Below, piece by piece: positions 28,184 to 39,418 of a DNA stretch of 64,000 nucleotides. Under the pieces are notes generated by a model. The model made no database searches and had not been told where the DNA came from. It saw only the letters and a program-made list of their open reading frames with translations. A program made the translations under genes and the position numbers. The DNA is from Aurelia coerulea (taxonomy: Eukaryota; Cnidaria; Scyphozoa; Semaeostomeae; Ulmaridae). The stretch's first letter is position 1. Every line of letters begins with the position of its first letter. The stretch lies in the NCBI GenBank assembly GCA_039566865.1, contig CM076955.1, positions 17,281,501 to 17,345,500 on the forward strand. The letters are read 5' to 3'.

Positions 28184-31100
28184 ATGGACGATGAATTTCG
28201 CTCTGTTGCCGATAAAGACAAGAGATTTGAAGACTGTGAAAATGGTGCACTTGAAAGATGCTCCGAGAGTACTGGACTATTTAAGTAAGTTCATCTCTTG
28301 TACTTTTTGTTTCCACTAGCTGTTCGACATTCAAATCCGGGGCAAGGCTGGAGCTTTTGGTTTTCCTGGAAAATCCCCACAATCCTGCGAAAGAAATACT
28401 TTTGATCAATCTTTGTAGACTGGCAGTTTTCCTTCACAGACTTGCAGCTCTTGCAGCAATGTTCTGCGTGACAGTTGCCATCATTTTATCACTTGTGTAT
28501 GCAGAAATTTTGTTGTTTTTTGTTGTCTTTTCATTGATTTGCTTCAGAATTTTTGGAGAGTTTGATTTCAAGTAAAAATTCCCTCTTCTGTTAAATTTGG
28601 ACGCACCTGCAGCCTCCGTATTCATAACTGCACACTATTTGCTCAGAAGCTATGAGAAGCAATGCTGTCTTTGCTTTCATGAATGGATCAGTCATATATC
28701 ATATTGAAACAGCTGCAAACCATGCAAATCGCTGTAACATGATTTGTTTTCTGGCTAACTTTAATGAACATTTAAAAAATCAACGCCCAAAGAACTTTAC
28801 AATTGGTTACAATCTTCAAAGACATTTTCAGTTATTCACCGTTTTCAATGTGGCCGGTAGTTTATTTTCTTCTATTTTTGGTTCACATGAGTATTGCGAC
28901 CAATGATAAAAACAGAGACCAAGGAACTGCGGGCATGTGCTCCCAATATTTTGTAATTTTAGCGAAAACTTCCGTTTCTGTTTCGAGAAGTGTCTCCTTC
29001 ATCTTGATAAAAAGGCCTAAATTTAAATTTGTGCTTGTTAGTTGTTGTGGCGTTATGCAATGTGATTGGCCGAATTCGTTGAGCCATGTCAATTCTTCAG
29101 CCAATCAAAACCAAGATTATTTGGAACATGCCGCCCGACCATAAATGTAGCCATGTGTAGTCAATCCGACATTGGTTGGGAATTGATTTCTTTTTTCAAA
29201 TGTTGAGTTTGCTCTGGGGTTCGTCTTGTGAGTTTCTTCCGGAACGCTGGTGCCTTGGCTCTCCTTCGCAGTGGAAAGTGAAGTCTGCGCGCAGGCTACC
29301 GGAACACTGACTAGCCTCCAATTTTTAGGAAATACCTTTCATTCAAATATATTTCTTGTGAAAACAATCGTGATATCAGCTGTTTTGTTCGCCCACTCCC
29401 GCAGACAATAGGGGCGAGTTCCACTCGATTAATCAGCTTTCAAAAACAAATTTATCGGAGAAGAGCTTTACCAAAGATCGCAGCCAGAGATACGAATAGA
29501 TCATCAACGACCAAAATAGATAAAGACAGACTGAAGAGAGTAAATATATGTATACGAGGGAAGCAAAGGTGGACGAAGTAAAGCAAGTACTTAGTTTGTG
29601 GCCTACGAGCAAGTAGACACTCGCAGATTCTTCGTAAATTGAAATTATCGAATTCGCAAAAAGCAAAGGAAATGTCGAAGAACACGAAAGCACCGGTTGG
29701 AAGACTCGAAATAAATTTGTCAAATATCGCTACAAACATTAGCCAAACAAATCTGGTCAATAACGATGAAGAGAAGTAAATTCAATTTTTCCCAATCAAC
29801 AGGGCTTCTTGATCGTAATTTTACCATGTTGTTATTCATAACTGTTTACTGTGGGCTGTGTGAGGCTGTCAGGAGCCCAGGAGGCGATGATATTGAATGG
29901 ACTAAAGAATCAGCTTTATGGGCCTATGTCCCATGCTTAAATTTGTAAAATATGCCAAAATGTATGGAATTCTGAGGAATTACAGAATTTAAACATACAG
30001 GTCTCTTTTTTTATAAGAAACTTGTACTTTCTACAAGTCTCGCCCGTAATTATTAAGAAACTAAGAGTTTGATACAATACTGAAAGTTTCTTAAAATTGT
30101 CTGATTTAGAGTTCCATAAAAATCTTCCTGTTGACACATTTGCCCTCATGAACATTTATAAACGAAGTTCTCTGAAGCCCTTCCAGTTTTTAGATATTAT
30201 TAAAGTACCTTCCCGACTACTATGATACGAGAAACAAAAATGAATCATATTATATTTCCTTGGCTAAAATACATTTTTCTTCAATAATTAGCGATCTGAG
30301 AGTTGAGTACGGGCATGCATGGTAGACCGTAAAAGCTCTCTATTGTGCCCCCTCTATTAAGCCTCCCTCTCTAATAAGCCCCTCCCCTCTGAGCCAAAAT
30401 TTTGAATAAGCCCCCTCTCCATTAAGCCCCCCCCCCACTTCTATCAAATTACAAAGATTTTCCATTTATTGGGCTAACTAAGTTTGCATGTTGATTTTGA
30501 TATGATTAAAATACGATATGATTATGACACCCCCGTCAAAGTGCCCCGGTACATTCTACCCCGGTGATTTCCTCGGTGGATTTTTTCTAGCAAAATAGGT
30601 CCCCGGACAAGACTTGAATCTCCCCGGTATAAAATACCTCACAAGTGAAACCTCGGCTGCAAATTGGCAAACCCCGGGGAGAATTTTGAGAAAATATTTC
30701 ATCGTAGAAACAGTTCCCCGCCAATAGTTATGCCGTCCCCGGTGAAAATTTGACCATATATTTCGGTCACTAGGACCCCGGTGAATATTTGACCTCTCAC
30801 CGGGGCACTTAGACGGGGGTGTATTATGATTTTGAGATAAAACTGTGTCGAATTTATTTGACTCGTAAAATTGTATGTTGAATCCGCAAAATATGGTCTA
30901 AAAGAACTAAAAAGCTATCATATGTATCCTTGTCATTCGATTTTGTGAATAAGGACCCCTCTCTAATAAGCCCCCCTCTCTTTTAAGCCCCTCCTCTGGA
31001 GTGTCCGAAATTAAACAATTCCCCGGGCTTGAAAAAGGCTTTTACGGTAAGCATTTGATGTCTAAACCTTGACCTAAATTGCTTCTCTTTCAGTCCATCA

Positions 31101-33565
31101 AGGTCTGGTAAAAGTTCTTGCAATTGTTGTGGTGAATGTGCAAAACAGTCATGGAAAACTATAGCTTGGAGGATTCTCAATGGAATAATGGCTATCCTTT
31201 TTGCAGCAGCGTGCGCCATGCAGGTACAAGTTAAACCCGTTAGTCTACGATGCATTGCTGCTGCAGAAAAATCGCTTCTGCCTACTTTATTTAAAAGTAA
31301 ATTCAACGCAAGGCCCTTGTTTCCCTGCATTCTTGAAAGGTTGATGTCACTCACTCCATAGCCTCACTCCATAAGGACCCTCAAGTTACGCTCATCTTAT
31401 TGAATTGAATTGTTGTGGTTGTTGTCGCTCTGTTGACCGAAGCGCCATCATCAAATCAAAGAGCACAGGGAAACAAGAGACTCGAGGTAATAAGTATAGC
31501 TTGTCACTCCGGTCAGCAGTGACATCAGCAAATAAAAGAGCCCATGGAAACCAGGGGCTTGTGCACAGTGCCATTTTATCACTGGTCACAACAACAACAG
31601 CAGCCCTTTCAGCATTTTTGAATTTGATTTTCGTTGAAGTAGGACCTATGAACATTCACATCAAAAAATTGGGACGGCCGGAAAGCTTACTCTTAGTGGG
31701 ATCTTCGTTCAGCCTTTATTCAATCTTAACCCCATGAGCAGAAATTTCATGTAACTTTTGAATCTCTTTTGTTTCTAGTGGAATGATCCTGACACTCATT
31801 TTTGGATGGTATGTGTCCTCGTGTTTGATTATTGGTGGAATGATAAACCATGGTTGTTACTTAACTTTACCTGTGATGCATTATCATAAACGATCTAATG
31901 ACCTAGCAGCATTCCCTTAACTGTATTAACAGGAATTTCAATTAGGGGTGTGTGCCGCCCACTTTTTCAAAGAGAGGCCAGAAGGTACCTACCCTTGACA
32001 GACCAATTTCTGCGAGAAATTACTGGCCAATGAATACGGAGAAATGATTCCGTTGGCAAGACTAAACTTGCAAAAAGTATACTACTTTTGGGTACACTAA
32101 ACTGAGAAAGTATACCCAAGGCTGGAACAGAGTCTCGGAAACTTATTGTTGGGAGCTGTCGGCGTAGTGTCAAGTTCTTGCTCTTTATATTTTCTATATC
32201 TACACCATATTCTATCTTTCAGATTGTTTATATCGTTCCATGTCTAATTTCAATACTTGTGGCTGGATGGATGCGAATACAAGGTTTGTTGCTTGTTTGT
32301 GTGACTTACTTTTCATAAGAAAATCTTCACAAGAAACTCAACTCTCGCATCACTAAGACTGCGTTCACACGATCTCGGCACAATTTGAAGACAGCGCAGA
32401 ATATCATATCAGTACCAGAATGAAAACGGCAGAAAATTTGGTGGTTCCAAACCTTTTACAATCTTTGGGACAAGGGAGGCTGGATTTGGACACCAAAAGA
32501 TTTATCTAGGCCTAAGGAATGAATCAACCTTGTTCCTTTGTTAGATGTTCCTTTTAGCGTTTTCAGCCAGAGTTCTGTTTCCAAGATCTGCCTGCACAAT
32601 TTGTGCCATTTTCGTGTGCCTACTTGCAACAGTTTTTTTTCAGTTTTCAAATTATTCCAGGATCGTGTGAAAGTGAAAGTCGTTTGATAAGTAAAATTCC
32701 CGCGGGGGGGGGGGGGGGGGTACTTCATTGGTGAGTGCTACTGGACGTGCCGCTCATATGGGTGGGGTTTTTCGTCTAAAATTCTCTTTATATGCATTTG
32801 TTTTTAACCACAATTCTGGAAGATGGGTGGTTTTTTGAGAATTTTCTTATCAATGGGCCCCATAATGATAATCCACACCAAACAACTGAAAAATTCATGC
32901 ACATGGGTCAAACATTTCCTGATATTCATGCGAATGGGCTCGGAATTTTTAAATATTCTGTCATACGAATGGGTCCTTTTCTCAAAATCCAGATTCAGGT
33001 CGAATCATGTTCACAATGAAGTACCCCCCCCCCCCGGGTAAAATTAGCTCAACTGAGCATCATTATTCACAATTTCACTTAGGAACCCCCTCCTTCCTCC
33101 TGGGGTTACGTCACTGAAGCTAAAGTTGATTGATAAGAGAAGGCTTCTCCACCTTTTCATGACGATATATTTATTGTTTATTTCTTTCAGAGTTTCTGAT
33201 ATGGAAGATAATAACACTGCTCCATATATTGGGATGTTTTGGCGGAATGATATACATTTGCGTAAAATACAGAAACAAAATTTCTAAAGCTTCAACTAAT
33301 ATTACAAGCATCGAAGAAGGATGGTGAGAAACAATTTTTGTTCATGTTTTTGGTAATTTAGGATCTTTCTACGAATAAGGTTTACTGTCATTTCGATTTT
33401 GCGGTGAAATCAAAACAGGAATCATTATCAGGATCACGATGGTAAACATATTGATAAGCAAGTGGCTTCCAATCCCCGGTAGAGATTGGAAGCCACTTTT
33501 GCTACGAGAGAGTCGATGTTTAGAGAGCTTTCGCATGGGTTGAGACTGCTTTTCTCTTACATTAC

Positions 33566-33614
<49 letters not shown>

Positions 33615-35895
33615 TATTTATTTATTTTAATTTCTTTATTCACGCTGGGCTGGCCACGTCAGTCAAATGACTGATTTACAGTGGGCCGTGCAAATACATA
33701 CAATAACTTAATGTAAAAGAAAAGCATACAAAATTAAATAATCTTATTTAGAAAACAATCTAATAAGCAAATTAAAGTAATGCTGATGATAGCATGAAAG
33801 AGAGAATCAGCATTCACTATTGCTATTGCTGATCTTTTTTTAATATTTCATAAGTTTTGGATGATATGATTTCAACAGAAAGATCGTTCCACATTTTAGC
33901 ACCCTTGCACGAGAAGCTCTTCTGTCCGAAGCTCTTCTGTACTAAATGCACTTTTGCATTCTTATCTAGCAAGCCATGCAGGATAGATGATAGAAAAACG
34001 ACCAAATGATAGATGATAGAAAAATGAGTGCTTGACGACTAATCTGAAGGTTGATGGTCGAATCCCTGCCATGTCCAGTCTGCTACACAGAGTGAGGAGA
34101 GTCGTCAACTCTTTGTAATTCCAGGTTAAAGGAACCCGAAATGTTGTCACACTGCTCTGATAAAGCTTACCTTCAGAAGGTAGTTAGAAATGAATATAAA
34201 AACTGTAGTCACTAACTGGCACAATTTTAAATTACTCTTTTCACTGGCACGTCTCTCTTTACGGAGAATCAAAAGATATAGACGCCTAGAGCTGTAGAGG
34301 AAAACATTAAAATTTTGTGAGATTTTGACATAGATAGACCCATTTACTGTACAGTAAAAACCCGCATATAAGAACCTTACACTCTGAAATCACCCTGTTT
34401 AGGTTCTTATGAATATGACACTATTCTTGAAAGAAAGGGTGCAAGGTTCTTAAATAGGTTCTTATCAAAAGAACCAATAACAGATCTTTGGAAATTTAGG
34501 CCAAAAATAATAAAACAAGGTTTTCATATCCTCACTATCAAGACACAATTTTATAAAGAACAACTTTATCTATATAGCCTAATCTGTATCAAATACATTC
34601 ATACAAGGAATTTTTTAAATATGACTTGTATCCACTTAAGTATTTGAATAAATTTCTTGAAACATTTTATCACATATTACCAACCAGTAGTTTACATTTA
34701 ACTTTTTTTCAAGACGAGAACCTTCCTTGAATTTCAGGATGAATAGGTTCTTCTGTAATGGGGTGAAATTAGAAAATTTTAGGCCTTAGGTTCTTATAAC
34801 TGGGTGGTTCTTATATGCGGGTTTTTACTGTACCGTACATTTATTATGTTGGAGGATGATTAAAAGATTAATAGAGAACATTTAAGAATGCTTACTTTTC
34901 AAATTTCAGGGAGCTATGTGGCTTGCTGTTAGTGATCGTTTGGCTGACCATCGTATCTGTCGTTGCCTCATATAGGTAAATACTATAACTCTAAAAGATT
35001 TTTTCAAATTTTTACCATGCATGGGATTCTATTTTACCTGGTGAGTCAGAAAAAAGAATCCCCGTTTGAAAGGTCACGGCTCCCTGGATATCAAGACAAT
35101 GATGTCGGCAAATATATAGTTTAATGGTAGAAATGTTCAAATCTATTATAATATTTACCTGACTGAAATCGGCAACTCCATTCTGAAATTATGAGGGATT
35201 TTCTCGAGAAAGCCTCTTTGAGAAAATTGAAAAACCTTCAAAACGTGTCCAAAATCACGAACAAATTTCCCTAACATTAGGGCCTTACAGCAATGACTTG
35301 TGGACGCTTTAGCACGTGCTATCCTCTTGGAGGGGGGGGGGGATGAATTCAATAACCTATTCAGGGGGATTCCATTCTCTCGAGACGACAAAATACATGT
35401 GAGTGTCATCATTTTTAGGAAGGAAAACCAAGAGAAATTTGCTCATTGTTTTCACTCGTTATTGCAGGTTTTGTAAGGGGCTTTCTGCAGAAAATCTCCC
35501 ATATCGACGGGAAGGAATGGCCGATTAAAGCCGGGTAAATTACTGAACCTAATTGAACATATTGGAAATAAAACAAGACAGTTTTCAATTTTATTGCTTT
35601 GATATTCAGATAGCAGTGGCCTTCCAAACGGGGATTCTTTTTTTATTCACCCGGTAGTTAATTGATATGGAGGCAATGATTCAAATGATTTGAATGATTT
35701 AATTAATGATTAATGATTCACGAATCGGTTCGAATGTGATCTAAAATGTGATACAAATCTCGATACAAATTATCTTACAGCACTTTCAAGCAATTCTGCA
35801 AAAAGACGTTCAGTGCTGAGATGGGGGCTGAGAAAAGTTCAGGGAGAGTCGTTTTCAAACAAGGATCCCATTTCGAGGTAGGTTTATCAACCTGA
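28184..35895 (+). CDS. TMEM220: TMEM220-like four-helix transmembrane protein, complete (7 exons)
   Basis: Exons: 28184-28284, 31094-31223, 31779-31808, 32223-32283, 33191-33323, 34910-34975, 35781-35895 (stop 35893-35895). Phases match at every junction, giving 211 residues. The start ATG has a strong context (A at -3, G at +4). The cytosolic-looking N-terminus carries a small Cys cluster (CNCCGEC, 43-49). Hydrophobic segments lie near 57-75, 88-105, 110-132 and 154-172. The short exon WNDPDTHFWM (78-87), directly after helix 1 ending in Gln, matches the Q-x-NDPD-x-x-W hallmark I know for TMEM220. EEGWELCGL before helix 4 also fits. Molecular function is unknown in the family. The last exon (soluble, basic tail) is the least certain; its acceptor and phase fit but it has no motif. 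No close AATAAA was found after the stop. Confidence 0.85.
30326..31049. mobile_element. MITE with ACCGTAAAAGC ends, carrying a nested insertion
   Basis: ACCGTAAAAGCTCTC at the left and GGCTTTTACGGT at the right are inverted; CTCTATTAAGCC / CTAATAAGCCCC words recur near both ends. The middle holds the element at 30527-30822. It ends 44 bases before TMEM220 exon 2. Confidence 0.6.
30527..30822. mobile_element. Nested MITE, ACACCCCCGTC ends, 6-7-bp TSD ATTATG
   Basis: ACACCCCCGTCAAAGTGCCC and GGGGCACTTAGACGGGGGTG are inverted; ATTATG(A) flanks both sides (30521-30526 and 30823-30828). CCCCGG-rich interior words repeat (CCCCGGTGA, CCCCGGTA). Confidence 0.7.
32698..33049. mobile_element. Poly-G/poly-C-ended element with 7-8-bp TSD
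   Basis: Left CCCGCGGG...G (about 18 G) then TACTTCATTG; right CAATGAAGTACC then about 14 C and GGG. GTAAAATT precedes the left end and follows the right end. In the TMEM220 intron before exon 33191-33323. Confidence 0.75.
33461..33497. repeat. Short perfect hairpin
   Basis: AGTGGCTTCCAATC and GATTGGAAGCCACT pair over 14 bases around a 9-base loop, 140 bases after TMEM220 exon 5. Confidence 0.8.
33567..34165 (-). pseudogene. LINE ORF2 C-terminal fragment ending in (TCAA)n-type repeat
   Basis: Minus strand carries the usual LINE tail reading (QKSFSCKGAKMWNDL, i.e. G-x-x-x-W-N-x-L) with frame breaks, then a 3' UTR and a tetranucleotide tract (TGAT on +, 33567-33625), the kind of microsatellite tail many LINEs have. 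Confidence 0.65.
34352..34830. mobile_element. TA-flanked MITE, CAGTAAAAACCCGCATATAA ends
   Basis: 479 bp. CAGTAAAAACCCGCATATAA at the left and its complement TTATATGCGGGTTTTTACTG at the right, with TA on both sides. Repeated AGGTTCTTA words inside. In the intron before TMEM220 exon 6. Confidence 0.85.
35037..35654. mobile_element. Family A MITE, 618 bp, TA-flanked
   Basis: TA + CCTGGTGAGTCAGAAAAAAG at the left, TTATTCACCCGG + TA at the right, with CCCGTTTGAAAGGTCAC / GTGGCCTTCCAAACGGGG next. In the last TMEM220 intron, ending 126 bases before the final exon. Confidence 0.8.
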
Positions 35896-35999
35896 TATTC
35901 TTGCAGTTTTTGAAGTTTTTGTTTACCCTCTCCGTTTGAAAGTATAATTATGAATGCTCTTGTCGATGGCAGTGCCAGTATGAATAGATGAATGAGTGA

Positions 36000-36122
36000 A
36001 GGAAGGAATGAATGAATGAATGAACGAATGAATGAATGAACGAACGAATGAATGAATGAATGAATGAATGAATGAATGAATGAATGAATGAATGAATGAA
36101 TGAATGAATGAATGAATGAATG
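36000..36122. repeat. (GAAT)n microsatellite
   Basis: About 30 tetranucleotide units, with early GAAC variants. It produces an artefactual Ser/His/Phe/Ile repeat ORF on the minus strand. Confidence 0.95.
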
Positions 36123-36250
36123 AGCTAACGATGGGAGCATGTGACTTTGCATAATCTTTAGTAATTTCAGAATGATTTTGTAATTTTTAGAAATTTTCAT
36201 CGGGTTGGAGCTGAACTGTTAGTGAATTTGATGGCCTGTTTTGATGGATT

Positions 36251-36296
36251 CCTACCCTGGGTACCAGATTTTTAGAGAGTCTGGTACCCAGGGTAA
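36251..36296. repeat. Short inverted repeat
   Basis: TACCCTGGGTACCAGA and TCTGGTACCCAGGGTA are exact complements around a 14-base loop. Confidence 0.8.
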
Positions 36297-36547
36297 TGGA
36301 TTCCGAGATGTGAAACTTTTTTAAAATCATTCTTATCTTATGATTGTCAATGTGATCGGGTCTTTTTTGCATACTAACTGGATGGTGATTCCCCCAGTCC
36401 CTTCTTTGATCCTTTCATATTAGCCATTTCAGACGACGAGCCTTTTGTCTATTTTAATCAAGGAAACAATGGATTCTCCCCAAGCATAGTTCCATGAAAC
36501 TAAAAGAGGCTTTGCCTTGCGAACAATATGAGTATGGCTGATTTTAA

Positions 36548-36848
36548 AGGGACTCCGTCGTCAAAATGTAAATAAAACGATGATTTGTGCAGTTTTTTGA
36601 AAGGTGATATCACATAGGATTTTCATATTTTTTTCAAAATGAAAGTTGCTGTTTGGACATGAATCATTGTAGTTCACTAAGGAACAAACCAAACATTCAT
36701 ATCTTCTACGATTGCTCGGATATAAGTGGATTTTTAATGGTCACTTTTTGGTCACCAAACAAACTGCAGAAAACAATGGATGAACAATGGATAATTGGTG
36801 ACATGTGCGAGTTTACGGATTTGTTTATTGTTTGGCGACGGAGCCCCT
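36548..36848. mobile_element. TTAA-flanked MITE, copy 1 (301 bp)
   Basis: TTAA + AGGGACTCCGTCGTC at the left, GGCGACGGAGCCCCT + TTAA at the right. Same element as 63105-63411 (shared ATCTTCTACGATTGCTCGGA). A TTAA target is typical of piggyBac and Kolobok derivatives. Confidence 0.85.
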
Positions 36849-37953
36849 TTAACGAACTAAGACAGTCTTTCACGTATCTGATTGGCTGAAACAAAGTCAG
36901 GGCTCAACACAACGGATGTCTTTGTGAATCTTTACACTTGAAACAAAGGAAGGCTGATCGTTGGTACTTTCTACGGTTGTAGAAAGTCAGTAGGCTCTGC
37001 AGCCATTCAATTCTCCTATTCTTTGTACTGTCTTTATCACCCAATCAGATGAGTGACAGACTGCCTTTAATTGCTATATAATGCCAACCAGTTTGAAGAA
37101 TATCTCATAAACAGCTAGGAAACTAAGGCTTGCAACCATTTCATCTTTAGTTAGACGATACTCGACACTCCTATATATCTGATCTTTCTCTCCATGACAG
37201 CCAGAACGGATAGAATACTGAGATATTTCTCAAACGAGGAAAGTTATCGATAAAAGAAGAGATGACCTGAAGCACCTGGTTGAAGAAAATCGAAGGAGCT
37301 GCTTGCGTCATGTTGGGTAGCAAGAAAAGATGTTATTGACCCCAAAAGGGAAAATATATTTGTTGTAGGATGTTCTGTGTGACTTTTTTGTAATACATTG
37401 TAGATCATTTTGTTTAATTTGAAACTGCATTTCATTTCGCACATTATGAGCCTGAGTGAAATACACCAAGTGTGCATCATTTTTAGATTTTTTGTCCAGA
37501 CAACTTCGATCTATAAAGCAAAAAGATGAATCCCTGTCGAACGAACGACGAATGGTATACTTTTTCGGACTTCTAGTCTAGCCAAGGGTACCATTTTCGT
37601 AAAAATTTATTCCAGAGAATGGTCTAGCCAAGGGTACTATTTTCATAAAAATTAGTCTAGCCAACAGTATAGGTTCGCGGCAGACCCCTACCCAAAGTTT
37701 GGCCAAGAACGTCCCACCCCCCCCCCCCCGTGAATAGAACTGTACTCACAGTCACAGGACAGTTTTGACCCATTCCATACTTCGTAAGAATGATGGAATT
37801 TTTGTGGCAAATGTGAAGTTAAGTTACAGATATTTCCAGAATGTGTGGGAAGTATTTTCCATAGTTTGCTTCATGACTGAAAAAGTATGTGTGGGAAAAC
37901 TGTGGAATTTTGTTACACTTTATACTTTTGTGGAATTTATGAGGAGAACCTGT

Positions 37954-38287
37954 CCCGGGGGGGGGGGGGGGGGGGGGGTACTTGACTTAAATTTGTACGG
38001 GGGTGTGCCCACGAAAAAATTTGTTTTTACCCTGCTCCAGAATTTTTCGCTCAAAATGATAACCTGTTCTAGAAAAAATTGGTGAAAAGTATACTCAAAA
38101 ACATGAAATTTGACCGAAAAACGACCCGATCTAGCAAAATATTCCCCTTTGACATGTTTTGACAACCTGCTCTAGAAAAATTGCCTTATTTTGATACCCT
38201 GTGCTAGAAAAAATTGGTGAAAACGATACCCTTAAAAACGGCACATCCCCGTCGGACAAATATACTAAGTACCCCCCCCCCCCCGGG
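37954..38287. mobile_element. Poly-G/poly-C-ended element, 334 bp, 8-bp TSD GAACCTGT
   Basis: CCC + 22 G + TACTT at the left; AAGTA + 13 C + GGG at the right. GAACCTGT lies directly outside both ends (37946-37953 and 38288-38295). Interior words (CTAGAAAAAATTGGTGAAAA) repeat. TSD length suggests hAT mobilisation. Confidence 0.85.
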
Positions 38288-38589
38288 GAACCTGTGGAAT
38301 TTTCAAGATAAGATTTGCACGTGAGGTCAACATATGAATGGTTGGTGCAGTAAATATTTCATTTGGCCAATTAAGCACCTTTTATCTAAGAACCATCTTT
38401 TGATTGCAAGGAGCCATTTCAGCCCGTTACAGAAACTCACAGGTTCTTTTATGTGAGGTTTTACCTTTGTTTTTCGCGAATTACATATCAATTTAGCATG
38501 CGTGTGTAAATCCCCGTTTGGAAGAAGGCTACTACTCCCTAAACATCAAAGCAATGATATTGAAAACTGTCTTGTTTATTGCCAATATG

Positions 38590-38720
38590 TTTTTTATATA
38601 ATCCAATAAAATGCTACAATACATATTACAACCTACACTGCTTACTAGCATTAGTCTACAATACTACTTGGACGAATCCCCCGGGGAGCAACAGACAGTG
38701 TCTACCCCAAGGCAATTAAC
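38590..38720 (-). pseudogene. LINE 3' tail (minus) inserted in a family A fragment
   Basis: The minus strand has CCTTGGGGTAGACAC...GCTCCCCGGGG, the same hairpin (38679-38712) and spacing as 60225-60260. It follows a family A fragment (38510-38588) that breaks off at GCCAATATG. Confidence 0.6.
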
Positions 38721-39367
38721 ATAAATGTAAAAAGAAGAAAGAAAAACAACTAAAACAATACATGACAGAAAATAAATGCGATTTAATACCGATTTAAGTC
38801 TGCTTAAAAAGATCACCTCTGGTTGCCTGACGCGTTCCAATCTTATGGATTGTTCAATTTGGCTGGAAATAATTATGAAAGTAAGAAGGAGATAACTTTT
38901 TGATTGCCTTATAGACAAGTCAGAATATTTAAATGCAAAGTTTAAAGTGAATGAACGGAACTAAGAGGAGGTCATCTATAAATAGGGCATTGAAAACTCC
39001 TACGCATGTTATTGTTCCTCTTGCTAAACAATATCCATGATCGTCTCGAAATCATCAAATACAATAGGCTAATAATAGAATACCCAGACTCCTTCCGCGC
39101 GGGGCTTTTATCTCCGTTGATTCTCTTTAAGAATTTTTAGCAACCGGAAAATTGGTGCAGAGGGAGCTGAGAATGGTTCAAGGTCCAAGGTATTTTGTTT
39201 TTTGAACAACTCGAACGACCGAAAAGGAAGAAGAACCTGGACACTGGCGGGACACAGGCCATTTGTTGACCTTCGTTCATTTGGACCTCTTTCGTGGAGC
39301 CAAAAGGCAGACCTCCTTGTGTGGTTGAAAATGACGTCAGGAAACCAGGCCTCTACTGCGGAGGAGC

Positions 39368-39389
39368 TTTGAAGTGTTTTCGCGCCAAA
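39368..39389 (+). promoter_or_regulatory. E2F-like site with adjacent CHR-like hexamer upstream of NUF2
   Basis: TTTGAA (39368-39373, a CHR-type hexamer) is followed 3 bases later by TTTTCGCGCCAAA (39377-39389), a close match to the palindromic E2F consensus. The pair ends 29 bases before the NUF2 ATG. Known biology: E2F and CHR elements bound by DREAM/MuvB complexes time G1/S and G2/M gene expression, and kinetochore genes are typical targets. Function here is inferred from motif and position only. Confidence 0.5.
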
Positions 39390-39418
39390 CGATCAAACGT
39401 TTTCAACTGGAAGACAAA

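Larger units (their letters stand above)
35896..39250. other. Intergenic region between TMEM220 and NUF2
   Basis: Contains a (TGAA)n tract, a TTAA-flanked MITE (36548), a partial foldback (36955-37075), a poly-G-ended element (37954) and a minus-strand LINE tail (about 38590-38720). No gene seen. Confidence 0.6.

Noticed and set aside
28803..29144. 113-residue + strand ORF in TMEM220 intron 1
   Set aside because: No homology that I recognise, no intron-exon signals linking it to TMEM220; adjacent exons join perfectly without it.
29433..29760. Two overlapping minus-strand hydrophobic ORFs in TMEM220 intron 1
   Set aside because: Overlapping frames, low-complexity hydrophobic composition and no splice context suggest chance.
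35775..36200. Minus-strand ORF with a Ser-Phe-Ile-His repeat
   Set aside because: Translation of the (GAAT)n tract running into TMEM220's last exon antisense.
39374..39418. Upstream in-frame extension of NUF2 (from GTG)
   Set aside because: No ATG; it overlaps the E2F-like site. The ATG at 39419 has a strong context and matches the family's N-terminus.
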